Source of the DNA: Kitasatospora sp. MAA19
GTDB lineage: Bacteria; Actinomycetota; Actinomycetes; Streptomycetales; Streptomycetaceae
DNA length: 64,000 nt
Direction of reading: 5' to 3'
NCBI RefSeq assembly: GCF_029894125.1
Contig: NZ_JARXYZ010000002.1
Location: forward strand, 248,001 to 312,000
The translations under genes were made by a program, and so were the position numbers. The notes under the pieces are model-generated. The model did not search any database and was not told the DNA's origin. It saw only the letters and a list, made by a program, of their open reading frames with translations. Positions 1 to 6,952 of this stretch are shown here, one piece after another. The first letter of the stretch is position 1; every line of letters begins with the position of its first letter.

Positions 1-216
1 GCGGCTCCGGCGCTGGCCGCCGGCCGCGTCCCGCTGACCGTCCACCTGCTTTCCCCCGCCGGCCGCCCCGCCGCCGTCACCGGCGACCTGGCATCCTTCT
101 GGCGCGACGGCTACCGCGCCGTCCGCGCCGATCTCAGGGGCCGCTACCCCCGCCACCCCTGGCCCGAGGACCCGACCACGGCAGAGCCCACCCGCCGCAC
201 CAACACCCGGAAGTGA
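1..216 (+). CDS. hrpB: ATP-dependent helicase HrpB, C-terminal end (5' part outside window)
   Basis: Reading from base 1 in frame gives 71 codons ending at TGA 214-216. The residues contain [19 protein letters not shown], then [12 protein letters not shown], the conserved C-terminal block of HrpB-type DExH helicases (RNA/DNA helicase family of unknown exact role). Only this tail is in the window, so helicase motifs cannot be checked. It is followed directly by a strong hairpin. A second, diverged copy of the same tail lies at 9739-9937, where the conserved Trp of ASFW is Arg; this copy keeps the Trp and is probably the functional gene end. Confidence 0.85.
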   Translation, partial: AAPALAAGRVPLTVHLLSPAGRPAAVTGDLASFWRDGYRAVRADLRGRYPRHPWPEDPTTAEPTRRTNTRK

Positions 217-220
217 ACCC

Positions 221-253
221 GGGAGGAGGGCCGGCTCACCCGGCCCTCCTCCC
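221..253 (+). terminator. Terminator after hrpB
   Basis: A 13-bp perfect stem (GGGAGGAGGGCCG at 221-233 with its complement at 241-253) and a 7-nt loop, five bases after the hrpB stop. There is no T-run, as is common in this GC range. It may also end transcription of the Nudix gene from the other side. Confidence 0.75.
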
Positions 254-345
254 AGACCGCCAGACGTGGCCCGGTCACCAACCGGTGACCTCCTGGCCGA
301 GGAGCCACTGGCAGACCTGCCGCAGCATGCTTGAGCGGCTCGCCT

Positions 346-780
346 TCACCGGGCGATGAGTTCCCGCACCGCGTTGCTCACATCGGGCAGCGCACTGGGG
401 AGGGCCCACTGGTGTGCGTCGTGCTCGGTCAGGACGACCGGCTCGGTCTTCTCCACCGTGACGGAGAAGTTGAACTGCCTGGTGGTGCCGCCGCGACTGT
501 TCTGATAGTCGAAGTGCCCGACGAATCCGGTGACCTGGCCGATGATGAGGCCGGTCTCCTCGGTCGTCTCGCGGTACAGGGCGTCCAGGATGGTCTCGCC
601 GTTCTCCACGGTGCCGGAGGGGATCTCCCACAGGCCGCCCATGTAGTCGTCGGGATTCCGCCGGACGAGCAGGACGCGGCCGTCGTGGTTGATCACGGCG
701 GCGGCGACCAAGCCGGTGATGCCAGCGGCTTGGGCGTCGGCCGCCAGGCCGGCCACGAACTCGGGGGAAGTGACAGTCAC
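346..780 (-). CDS. NUDIX hydrolase
   Basis: 144 aa. A Nudix hydrolase, expected to cleave a nucleoside diphosphate-X compound in the cytoplasm; the substrate cannot be told. The Nudix box is intact around residues 56-78: G-x5-E-x7-RE-x2-EE-x-G (GTVENGE followed by RETTEETGL). The start is GTG at 780 with AAGGAG six bases upstream, and the GTGA overlaps the stop of the upstream aminotransferase remnant by 4 nt, so the two were a coupled pair. The intact box next to a truncated partner suggests the Nudix gene may still work alone. Confidence 0.85.
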   Translation of the reverse strand: MTVTSPEFVAGLAADAQAAGITGLVAAAVINHDGRVLLVRRNPDDYMGGLWEIPSGTVENGETILDALYRETTEETGLIIGQVTGFVGHFDYQNSRGGTTRQFNFSVTVEKTEPVVLTEHDAHQWALPSALPDVSNAVRELIAR

Positions 781-1205
781 TGCAGCTCCTTGTGGTGGTC
801 GCTGATCTTGATGGCCGCGCGGACGTACTGCTCGGCCAGTTCGAGATCCTGCTCACGATGCCAGACCGGGAGCCTGATCGTGTGGGCGTGGACGTGCTCG
901 GCGACGGGGAAGTCCCCAGCCTGGTACCGGCGGTGGGAGTGCGGGTGGCCCGGGAAGAGCGAGGCTGGGTGCTGGTACAGCGGGAGCTGGTTCATGGGGC
1001 AGGTGGAGCCGGGCCGGTCGAACTCGGTGGCGCCCTCGGCGATCAGGGCCTGGTGGAACCGCTCGATCGGCAGTCCGCCCAGCTCGCCGGGCCTGTAGGT
1101 GGCCGTCAACCCGTACCAGGACGGGATCATCCCGTCGGGCATGGTGATGACCTCCAGGCCGGGGACCTGAGCCAGCTGGCCGGTGAGGTAGCGGGCGATC
1201 TCCAC
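777..1205 (-). pseudogene. DegT/DnrJ/EryC1-type aminotransferase, C-terminal remnant
   Basis: About 142 codons from a possible GTG at 1205. The sequence resembles the C-terminal third of DegT/DnrJ/EryC1/StrS PLP aminotransferases: LTATYRPGELGGLPIERFHQ, then a proline-rich stretch, then HAHTIRLPVWHREQDLELA. Family members are about 370-420 aa; the whole PLP-binding domain with its Schiff-base lysine is absent. Upstream the frame runs open to about 1260 into unrelated sequence behind the DUF397 gene, so the 5' part was lost. Assignment rests on the C-terminal pattern alone. Confidence 0.6.
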
Positions 1206-1243
1206 CCACGGAAGTGACAGAGTCTCTGGCGCCGGTCTAACTG

Positions 1244-1456
1244 CTACCGCTCCGGGAAGTCACCAACCTGGATGCCGGAGAGGAAGGACACCCAGGCAGA
1301 GGCCGGGAAGACGAGCACCGGTCCGTGCGGGTCCTTGGAGTCACGCACGGGGACGAGGCCGGGGAATCCGGGGGCCACCTCGATGCAGTCGCCGCCGTCC
1401 GGGCCACTGTGGCTGCTCTTGCGCCAGCTGGCCGCGTCGAGCTCGTTCCTCATCAT
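1244..1456 (-). CDS. DUF397 domain small protein (module copy A)
   Basis: 70 aa. Typical DUF397 pattern: WRKSSHSGPDGGDCIEVAP, then VPVRDSKDPHGPVLVFPASAW, then a terminal F/SFL segment. DUF397 proteins are encoded next to XRE regulators with a Scr1-type C-terminal domain in Streptomyces and are thought to act with them (whiJ/abaA-type loci). Start is ATG 1456 or the adjacent ATG 1453. It lies downstream of, and unusually deep inside, the XRE reading frame (116-nt overlap instead of the usual few bases). Confidence 0.85.
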   Translation of the reverse strand: MMRNELDAASWRKSSHSGPDGGDCIEVAPGFPGLVPVRDSKDPHGPVLVFPASAWVSFLSGIQVGDFPER

Positions 1457-2303
1457 CTCTGAACCCTTCCAGCGCCTCGGCGATCAGCGCGAGCGATTCG
1501 GCCGCCGTGAGCGCATCGCCACGCAGCCGATCATAGCGCCGCCGGTGCCCTGAAACGATGGCTGGATCGTCGCTCGGACTACCCCGGTCAAGACTCTCCG
1601 AGTACACCAAGTGCTGCCCATCCGGCATCTCCAGAAGGACCATTGAGGTCTTGACGATCGTCGCCCGAGCCGTGAATGGCACCACCTGAATGACGATGTT
1701 CCCGCGCTGAGCAACGCGCAGCAGGTGCTGCATCTGCCGCACCATCACTTTCGGCCCGCCAACCACCGATCGGATGGCGCTTTCATCCAGGAGAACAACC
1801 AACTGCGGCCCACCCTCAGCAAGGAACCGCCTCTGCCTCGCAAGCCTCGCCGCGACCCGCTCCTCGGTCACTTCAGGGCGTTCATCAGTCCCGCCCGCCT
1901 CGAACATCGCTCTTGCGTAGTCCCTGCATTGCAATAGCCCATGCATGTAGTTGGCCTGGAACACCTGAAGCCCAACTGCCTCGGCCTCCGTGTCCGCATG
2001 GGTCTGAAACCAGTCCGGGTGTTCAATCCCGGCGTTCCAGTCCACCCTCCCCCAGAGTCGCTTCAGCGCACCGCCCGTGTTGAGCAGTTCATCGGCCTTC
2101 TCCACCAGTTCCGGCGGCATGCGACGCTGACCGGTCTCGTACCGGGTGACGTTCGTCCGGCTGCAGTGCAGAAGCTTGCCCAGCTCCTCCTGGGTGTAGC
2201 TGGCCAGCTCCCGGTAGAACCGCAGCTCCTCGCCGAACAACTCCGCCGAACTAGCCGTCAACTCCCGCTTGAACCGCCGATGTGCCACAGCTGGCCCCCT
2301 CAC
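1341..2303 (-). CDS. XRE-family regulator with Scr1-type C-terminal domain (module copy A)
   Basis: About 320 aa from GTG 2303 (a GTG at 2288 is also possible). An N-terminal helix-turn-helix at about residues 25-80 (YTQEELGKLLHCSRTNVTRYETG) is followed by the long domain found in DUF397-linked regulators (VFQANYMHGLLQCRDYARAMF; VVLLDESAIR; LVYSES). The natural C-terminus is probably near EALEGFR; the last ~39 codons read through the DUF397 gene out of frame and are Arg/Pro-rich, so a small indel near 1460 is likely. Divergent from the ATPase gene at 2450, with a dyad between them. Confidence 0.85.
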   Translation of the reverse strand: MRGPAVAHRRFKRELTASSAELFGEELRFYRELASYTQEELGKLLHCSRTNVTRYETGQRRMPPELVEKADELLNTGGALKRLWGRVDWNAGIEHPDWFQTHADTEAEAVGLQVFQANYMHGLLQCRDYARAMFEAGGTDERPEVTEERVAARLARQRRFLAEGGPQLVVLLDESAIRSVVGGPKVMVRQMQHLLRVAQRGNIVIQVVPFTARATIVKTSMVLLEMPDGQHLVYSESLDRGSPSDDPAIVSGHRRRYDRLRGDALTAAESLALIAEALEGFRDDEERARRGQLAQEQPQWPGRRRLHRGGPRIPRPRPRA

Positions 2304-2374
2304 ACACCACGTGCCCCTGGTACCCGATTTCGGCCATCACCGTACCTCCGCATCCCGGACCATTGAGACCGGAA

Positions 2375-2405
2375 CGCAATCATCTGTACGCACAGCGTGA
2401 TTGCG
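2375..2405. promoter_or_regulatory. Inverted repeat in divergent XRE/ATPase intergenic region
   Basis: CGCAATCA (2375-2382) and TGATTGCG (2398-2405) form a perfect 8-bp inverted repeat with a 15-nt spacer; the arm centres are 23 bp apart, about two helical turns. It lies between the start of the XRE gene and the ATPase start. A candidate operator for the adjacent regulator; this is inference from position and symmetry. Confidence 0.45.
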
Positions 2406-2449
2406 CACTACTCTCGCGCTCCCCCATCCGCCCCCTGAGGTGCTACGCC

Positions 2450-2884
2450 ATGCTCAAAACCCACCGCCCCCGCACGTTCGCCGCGCGCCTCGACTCGCGG
2501 ACCGAATCCACCCCCCTCGCGCGGCACTTGCTCCGCGCGTACCTCGCCGCCCTCCCCACCGGCGACCGCTACTCCGACATCGCCGAACTCCTCCTCGGCG
2601 AACTCTTCGCCAACGCCGTCCAGCACACCGACGCCCCCGCCGACCGCCTCATCGAGGTCCGCTTCGCCCTCGTCCACGACCGGCTGCGCCTCGAAGTCCA
2701 CGACGCGGGCAGCGGCCGCCCCTCCCTCCGCTCCCCCGCGCCCGACGACGAGCACGGACGCGGCGTCCTCCTCATCAACGAACTGGCCGAGAAGTGGGGT
2801 TGCTGCCCCCGCGCCGGCGGCATCGGCAAGTTCGTCTGGGCCCTCATCGCCCCCGCCCCCGTCACCGTCCTCGCCGCCGCCTGA
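2450..2884 (+). CDS. Anti-sigma-like ATP-binding protein (HATPase_c, module copy A)
   Basis: 144 aa. GHKL-type ATP-binding regulator: N-box around LLGELFANAVQHTDAP (residues ~50-65), then LEVHDAGSGRPSLR (G1 box, DxGxG) and DEHGRGVLLINELAEKWG (G2). Short stand-alone proteins of this type act as anti-sigma-like kinases or partners of XRE/DUF397 regulators in Streptomyces. ATG at 2450 follows GAGGTG. Divergent from the XRE gene and 11 nt ahead of the next gene. A nearly identical but deleted copy lies at 11029-11160. Confidence 0.85.
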   Translation: MLKTHRPRTFAARLDSRTESTPLARHLLRAYLAALPTGDRYSDIAELLLGELFANAVQHTDAPADRLIEVRFALVHDRLRLEVHDAGSGRPSLRSPAPDDEHGRGVLLINELAEKWGCCPRAGGIGKFVWALIAPAPVTVLAAA

Positions 2885-2895
2885 ACAGGAACCCC

Positions 2896-3456
2896 ATGCG
2901 ACTCGCCCTCACCGCCCGCCACCTGTTCGACACCGGCACCACCCCCGCCGAGGCCTACGCCAACCTCGCCCGCCGCACCCGCGAACCCCTGCGCTCGGCC
3001 CGCGCCGTCTGCGCGGCCCTCGCGATCCCGGCCGCCGAGGTGAACCGCCGCCTCGACGACTGCCACGCTGCCCTGCTCGCCGACCCCCGCCCCGGCTCCG
3101 AAGCCGACACCGGCGAACTCCTCGAAGCCCTCGGCGTCTTCGACATCCCCAAGACCCCCGACGACCGCGTCCTCGCCATCGTCGACCTCTTCCTCACCGC
3201 CATCGACGCCCTCGGCGGCATCCGCGCCGGCCACCAGCACGGCCTCACCCGCTGGTTCACCACCGGCAACCTCACCGCCGCCTACCTCTCCCTCGCCGCC
3301 ACCCACCCCCGCCCCACCACCGGCAACCCCACCCACTACTGGACCACCCTCATCACCGCCGGCGAACTCCTCACCACCACCCCCACCCCCGACCCCCGCA
3401 TCAAACCCGCCCTCACCCACTGCCGCACCCGCGCGAAAGCCGCGACGCAATGCTGA
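2896..3456 (+). CDS. Hypothetical protein following the ATPase (module copy A)
   Basis: 186 aa from ATG 2896, with AGGAA upstream and 11 nt after the ATPase stop, so probably co-transcribed. I do not recognise a domain. The N-terminal ~60 residues look like a helical, DNA-binding-like stretch (AARHLFDTGTTPAEAYANLA; ALAIPAAEVNRRL); the rest is helical, with GELLEALGVFDIPKTPDDR and a Thr/Pro-rich tail. No signal peptide or membrane segment is seen. Residues from about 63 onward are duplicated at 11,160-11,544. Confidence 0.7.
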   Translation: MRLALTARHLFDTGTTPAEAYANLARRTREPLRSARAVCAALAIPAAEVNRRLDDCHAALLADPRPGSEADTGELLEALGVFDIPKTPDDRVLAIVDLFLTAIDALGGIRAGHQHGLTRWFTTGNLTAAYLSLAATHPRPTTGNPTHYWTTLITAGELLTTTPTPDPRIKPALTHCRTRAKAATQC

Positions 3457-3462
3457 CGCCCG

Positions 3463-3564
3463 GCGCGCGAGCACGGACGTGGGCTGATGATCGTGCGCGT
3501 GCTGTCGGCGGCCTGGGGCGTGGAGCGCTCCCGGGACACCCTCGGCAAGACCGTCCGGTGTTGA
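3463..3564 (+). pseudogene. Remnant of a second HATPase_c protein (C-terminal end)
   Basis: 34 codons without a start, immediately after the previous gene: EHGRGLMIVRVLSAAWGV then GKTVRC and a stop. This is the G2-box/C-terminal pattern of GHKL anti-sigma-like proteins (normally EHGRGL...WGV...GKTVW). It differs from the tail of the ATPase at 2450, so it is the end of another family member and marks a breakpoint in the island. Confidence 0.5.
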
Positions 3565-3721
3565 AAACGACGGCGCCGGAGCCCTGCGGTCGTATTAGTA
3601 GAGAAATATAACGTTCAGCCACCCTGCCGTGATGATGGGTCACCAAGCGGGTTGAGGCACCACCAGCCATTCATCTTCCGCTACATGTCATGGCCTCAAC
3701 ATGGCCATCCGGTCCGTGCGG

Positions 3722-3757
3722 TGTGTATGCGATGTCAGCACGCCCACCGCATACACA
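3722..3757. promoter_or_regulatory. 10-bp inverted repeat upstream of the peptide/JmjC/AKR operon
   Basis: TGTGTATGCG (3722-3731) and CGCATACACA (3748-3757) are perfect inverted copies with a 16-nt spacer, 50 nt before the peptide start at 3808. The flanking 3565-3700 segment is AT-rich for this genome (TATTAGTAGAGAAATATAAC near 3591-3610), as expected for a promoter area or foreign DNA. It could be an operator or a leader stem-loop. No other gene is seen in 3565-3807. Confidence 0.5.
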
Positions 3758-3807
3758 AGCTTCCCGCCGACATCCCGGTGGGGGACGTGAGATGGAAGGA
3801 GCACAGG

Positions 3808-3972
3808 GTGGTTGAACCGACGAAGCCCGCGACCCGAGGCGATCTGTTGATCGCTGTCGAGGAGCTGGTTGCCGTTCAGGACCGGTACGACAGCCTTCGG
3901 TCCGACAACGCGGGCAGTTCCGGCGACGCGCCGTGGCCGGGAGGCGACGGCAACCTGCACGACACGGAGTAG
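3808..3972 (+). CDS. Small acidic peptide, candidate modification substrate
   Basis: 54 aa from GTG 3808, chosen because AAGGAG (3796-3801) sits six bases upstream. The N-terminal half is a charged amphipathic helix (RGDLLIAVEELVAVQDRY); the C-terminal half is Gly/Asp/Ser-rich and ends SSGDAPWPGGDGNLHDTE. No signal peptide and no cysteine. First gene of a set with a JmjC-type oxygenase and an aldo/keto reductase. The leader-plus-flexible-core look and the enzyme neighbours fit a RiPP-type precursor, but I do not recognise the family; a small accessory protein is the alternative. Confidence 0.5.
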   Translation: MVEPTKPATRGDLLIAVEELVAVQDRYDSLRSDNAGSSGDAPWPGGDGNLHDTE

Positions 3973-4055
3973 CACCCGTCTGGCGGGGGCCCGCCGAGAT
4001 CGTCGGGCCCCCACCGGCTCTGTACATCCCAGTCCATCCCGCTCAGGAGGATGCG

Positions 4056-5252
4056 TTGCAACATCGATTGATCAGCACCATCGAGACGGCCCTCGAGTGG
4101 GACGGTGTAGGACACCTCGGCGGATCCTTCGCGCGGGGAAGCGCGAAGGACATCGAGGTCCTCTCCCGGCTGCTGACCCCGAATCGCCTGCTCGACATCG
4201 TGATGCGGAGAAGCCTGAACCGCCCGCAGTTCCGGGTGTTCCAGAAGGGCGTGGAGACGCACCCCGCGGTCTACTTCACCGACAGCGTCAGCCCTCGGGG
4301 CCAGAGCATCTCGATGGTCAACATGGACAGCCTCGGACGGCTGCTGAACGAGGGTGCCACGGTCATTCTCGATCAGGCGAACGTCTTCGACCCGACGATG
4401 GAGGTGGCCTGCCGGGCCCTTCAGTGGTGGTCGCAGGAGCGAGTCCAGGTCAACGTCTACCTCACGACGAACGAGGCATCCGGCTTCCCCCTGCACTGGG
4501 ACGATCACGAGGTGGTGATCGTCCAGCTCGCGGGCGAGAAGGAATGGGAAGTGCGTGGCACGTCCCGAACGGCACCGATGTACCGGGACGCGGACCCCAA
4601 CGCCACCCCGAGCGACGAAGTGATCTGGTCGGGGGTCATGCGGCCCGGTGACGTCATGCACATCCCCCGCGGCCACTGGCACCAGGCGACCCGGAACGGC
4701 AGTGGTACCGGCAGCAGCCTGCACGTGACGTTCGGCATCACCAAGCGCACCGGGGCGAGCTGGCTCGCATGGCTGGGCGACTGGTGCCGCACCGAGGAGA
4801 TCTTCCGCCACGGCCTGGACCGTGCCAGCGGTGTGGGCACCGAGCAGCTCGTCGCGACGGCCCAGCGGCTGATCAGTGAGAGGTCGCCGGCTGACTTCCT
4901 GGCCTCCTACGAGCAGGCGGTCGCCCCGGCACGGCAGGTCCCGTTCCTGGAGATCTTCGGCCCGCTCGATGCCGTCGTGTGCACAACGCACTTCCCTCCC
5001 ATGGTTCGTGAAGGCGGGGAGGCGGTCCAGGTGCTCGCATCGGGCAAGAAGCTGACCTTCGCGCGCAAAGCACTTCCCGCCCTGGAGCTGCTGCTGAGCG
5101 GCCAGCCGGTCGAGCTGCCTGCGGCGGCAACCGTGGTGGGCGCCGAGGTGCCCGAACTCGCCAAGATCCTCGTGGAGGAGGGCCTGTGCGCCCCGCTGAC
5201 CGCCGAATTGTCCTCGGGCTACACCGGTCTCGTCACCAACGCCGCACCCTGA
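4056..5252 (+). CDS. JmjC/cupin-4 Fe(II)/2-oxoglutarate oxygenase
   Basis: 398 aa from TTG 4056, supported by a perfect AGGAGG at 4045-4050. Related to the ribosomal oxygenase group (YcfD/RoxA, MINA53, NO66), which hydroxylate residues in proteins. Iron ligands are visible: LHWDDH gives His147 and Asp149, and HIPRGHWHQ gives the distal His209. The C-terminal part (KLTFARKALPALELLLSG to VEEGLCAPL) resembles the winged-helix domain of this family. It lies 83 nt after the small peptide and overlaps the AKR gene by 67 nt. Peptide hydroxylation is inference from context. Confidence 0.85.
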   Translation: MQHRLISTIETALEWDGVGHLGGSFARGSAKDIEVLSRLLTPNRLLDIVMRRSLNRPQFRVFQKGVETHPAVYFTDSVSPRGQSISMVNMDSLGRLLNEGATVILDQANVFDPTMEVACRALQWWSQERVQVNVYLTTNEASGFPLHWDDHEVVIVQLAGEKEWEVRGTSRTAPMYRDADPNATPSDEVIWSGVMRPGDVMHIPRGHWHQATRNGSGTGSSLHVTFGITKRTGASWLAWLGDWCRTEEIFRHGLDRASGVGTEQLVATAQRLISERSPADFLASYEQAVAPARQVPFLEIFGPLDAVVCTTHFPPMVREGGEAVQVLASGKKLTFARKALPALELLLSGQPVELPAAATVVGAEVPELAKILVEEGLCAPLTAELSSGYTGLVTNAAP

Positions 5253-6043
5253 CCGCAGCCTTGGACCTGGGTATCACTGCCCTGGACACGAGCTTCAACT
5301 ATCGGGGCTTCACCTCTCACGCCATGCTCGCCGCTGTCGTCGGCGACCTGTTGCCGCGCTTCACGGTGTCCACCAAGGTCGGATACTTCCCCATGCCGGG
5401 CGCGGCCGAGCATTCTCTCGCCCCCGCCCGCCTACGGGCGGCCTTGGAGCAGACCAACCGGGACCTGGGGCGTCCACCCGACGTCGCCTTCCTGCATAAC
5501 CCGGAAGCCTCTCTTCAGGAGCCGTCCGACCGGCCGACGCAGCTCCTCGCGGGCGCCTGCGCGGCCCTCGCCGAAGCGACGGCGGCTGGCCTCTGCGAAG
5601 CATGGGGAATCTCCTCGTGGAACCCGCGCGCCCTGGTGGGCCTTACTGGCAGCACCGATCCGGCACCGGCCGTCCTCATGGTGCGGGCTGGACTTCTCGT
5701 CGGCTCGGACGTCCTGGATGCGGCGGAGACAGTTGCCTCGCAGTGGGGTCTGCCACCGCAAGCGCGGTGGGGGATGAGCCCCTTCGGCGGCAATACCACC
5801 GACCCGGTCTGGTCGGCGTTCGACCCACGGCTCTTCCTCAAGGGCGACGCCGACCTATCCCGGGCCCAGGCCGCGTTCCGAGCCTCCTTCCTCCTGCCAC
5901 AGGTGGCCTCGGTGGCGGTCGGTGCGGACGATCCCGAGCATCTACGGCAGCTGGTCAACTGCCTTGACCACGCGGTCGACGAAGAGTTGCTGGAGCAGTA
6001 TCGGCAACTCCTGCGGACGCGCAGCGGGCCTCATGTCGTCTGA
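5186..6043 (+). CDS. Aldo/keto reductase
   Basis: 285 aa from GTG 5186, five bases after GGAGGAG and inside the 3' end of the JmjC gene, so translation is coupled. AKR fold features are visible: ALDTSFNYRG (catalytic Asp and Tyr), STKVGYF (Lys), VAFLHNPE (His) and AWGISSW. An NAD(P)H-dependent carbonyl reductase or a reductase-like member; substrate unknown. Members paired with peptide-modifying oxygenases are not familiar to me. It converges on, and overlaps by 13 nt, the phosphotransferase gene on the other strand. Confidence 0.85.
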   Translation: MRPADRRIVLGLHRSRHQRRTLTAALDLGITALDTSFNYRGFTSHAMLAAVVGDLLPRFTVSTKVGYFPMPGAAEHSLAPARLRAALEQTNRDLGRPPDVAFLHNPEASLQEPSDRPTQLLAGACAALAEATAAGLCEAWGISSWNPRALVGLTGSTDPAPAVLMVRAGLLVGSDVLDAAETVASQWGLPPQARWGMSPFGGNTTDPVWSAFDPRLFLKGDADLSRAQAAFRASFLLPQVASVAVGADDPEHLRQLVNCLDHAVDEELLEQYRQLLRTRSGPHVV

Positions 6044-6888
6044 AGCGCCTTGAGGAGCTGCACGGCCTCGTGCCGTGCAGCTTCGACCCTGGGGTCGTCC
6101 GGGTGGGCGTCGGGCCCGGCGAACTTCGCGAAGACGAACAGCGTCATCACCTTTCCGTCCCGGCTCTCCAGGTCGTGGCTTCGCTCCCGCCTCACTCGTT
6201 CGGCGAGAGCCGGGACGGCGAGGGAGGCTCCCAGGAGCGAAGCGGAGTCCAGGCCTTGCGGCGCGTTCCCCCAGTCCTCCCAGTCGAACAGGCAGAACTG
6301 CGGGCCTGTGGTGTTCGCCCAGTTCAGGTCGGCGTGCGCGGGTACCCACTGCCGGATCGCGGTGTCGGCCTGGGAAGAGAACGCCGTCTGGATCGTCTGG
6401 TCCACCAGGGCCTGCGTGATCAGCTCCGTGTCCGGTGTCGCGATCCGTGCCGTCCGCTGCCCGGCGAGCGCGTCCAGCGAGGCGCCGAGTTCACTCCACC
6501 ACTCGTCCGGAAGCTGGGGGTCGGTGGCGAGGACGCTGTTCCCGACCGGCTGTCCCGGGAGCAGGGTGGTCTCGTCGGCCCGCCACATCGCCCCGTCGCT
6601 GGAATCATGCCAGGCCGCCGACTCCAGCCAATCAGGCTTCGCGATGCCGGTCAGGGCTTCCGCGCACTCCGTGCCGTTCCATCCGTGGTCACGCACCCTG
6701 GCCGGCTCCCGCCGTTCGACGCGCACCCAAGTGCCTCGGTTGGTCCGCGCCCCGACCGAACGGCGCTTGCGCACGACCGTCGCCCTGTCGAGGTCGACCA
6801 GGAGCCTCTGCTCGACACGGCCGAGGACCTCCTCGACCGGCTCGACGCGAAGGTCCACACTCCGTCCGCTGGCTACTGAGAGCATCAT
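6031..6888 (-). CDS. APH-like phosphotransferase
   Basis: 285 aa. Protein-kinase-like phosphotransferase of the aminoglycoside/choline kinase superfamily: catalytic loop VPAHADLNWANTT (HxDLxxxN) and metal-binding FCLFDWEDWG. The N-terminal nucleotide-binding lobe is short and poorly conserved. Substrate unknown; nothing shows antibiotic resistance. It lies 64 nt downstream of the HAD gene on the same strand, so it may be the third gene of an XRE-HAD-APH operon. Confidence 0.75.
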   Translation of the reverse strand: MMLSVASGRSVDLRVEPVEEVLGRVEQRLLVDLDRATVVRKRRSVGARTNRGTWVRVERREPARVRDHGWNGTECAEALTGIAKPDWLESAAWHDSSDGAMWRADETTLLPGQPVGNSVLATDPQLPDEWWSELGASLDALAGQRTARIATPDTELITQALVDQTIQTAFSSQADTAIRQWVPAHADLNWANTTGPQFCLFDWEDWGNAPQGLDSASLLGASLAVPALAERVRRERSHDLESRDGKVMTLFVFAKFAGPDAHPDDPRVEAARHEAVQLLKALQTT

Positions 6889-6952
6889 GTCGGTGACCGT
6901 AGCAGCGCTGCGGGGGCAACGGGTGGGCTCAGGCAGGAAGCGCGGCGTCGCT

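Noticed and set aside
3652..3807. Longer N-terminus for the small peptide (frame open from 3652)
   Set aside because: The upstream codons cover the inverted repeat and lack a ribosome-binding site; AAGGAG directly serves GTG 3808.
6031..6888. Calling the APH-like gene an antibiotic resistance gene
   Set aside because: Only the general kinase motifs are seen; context (HAD phosphatase, regulator) suggests metabolism, and no resistance subfamily feature is evident.
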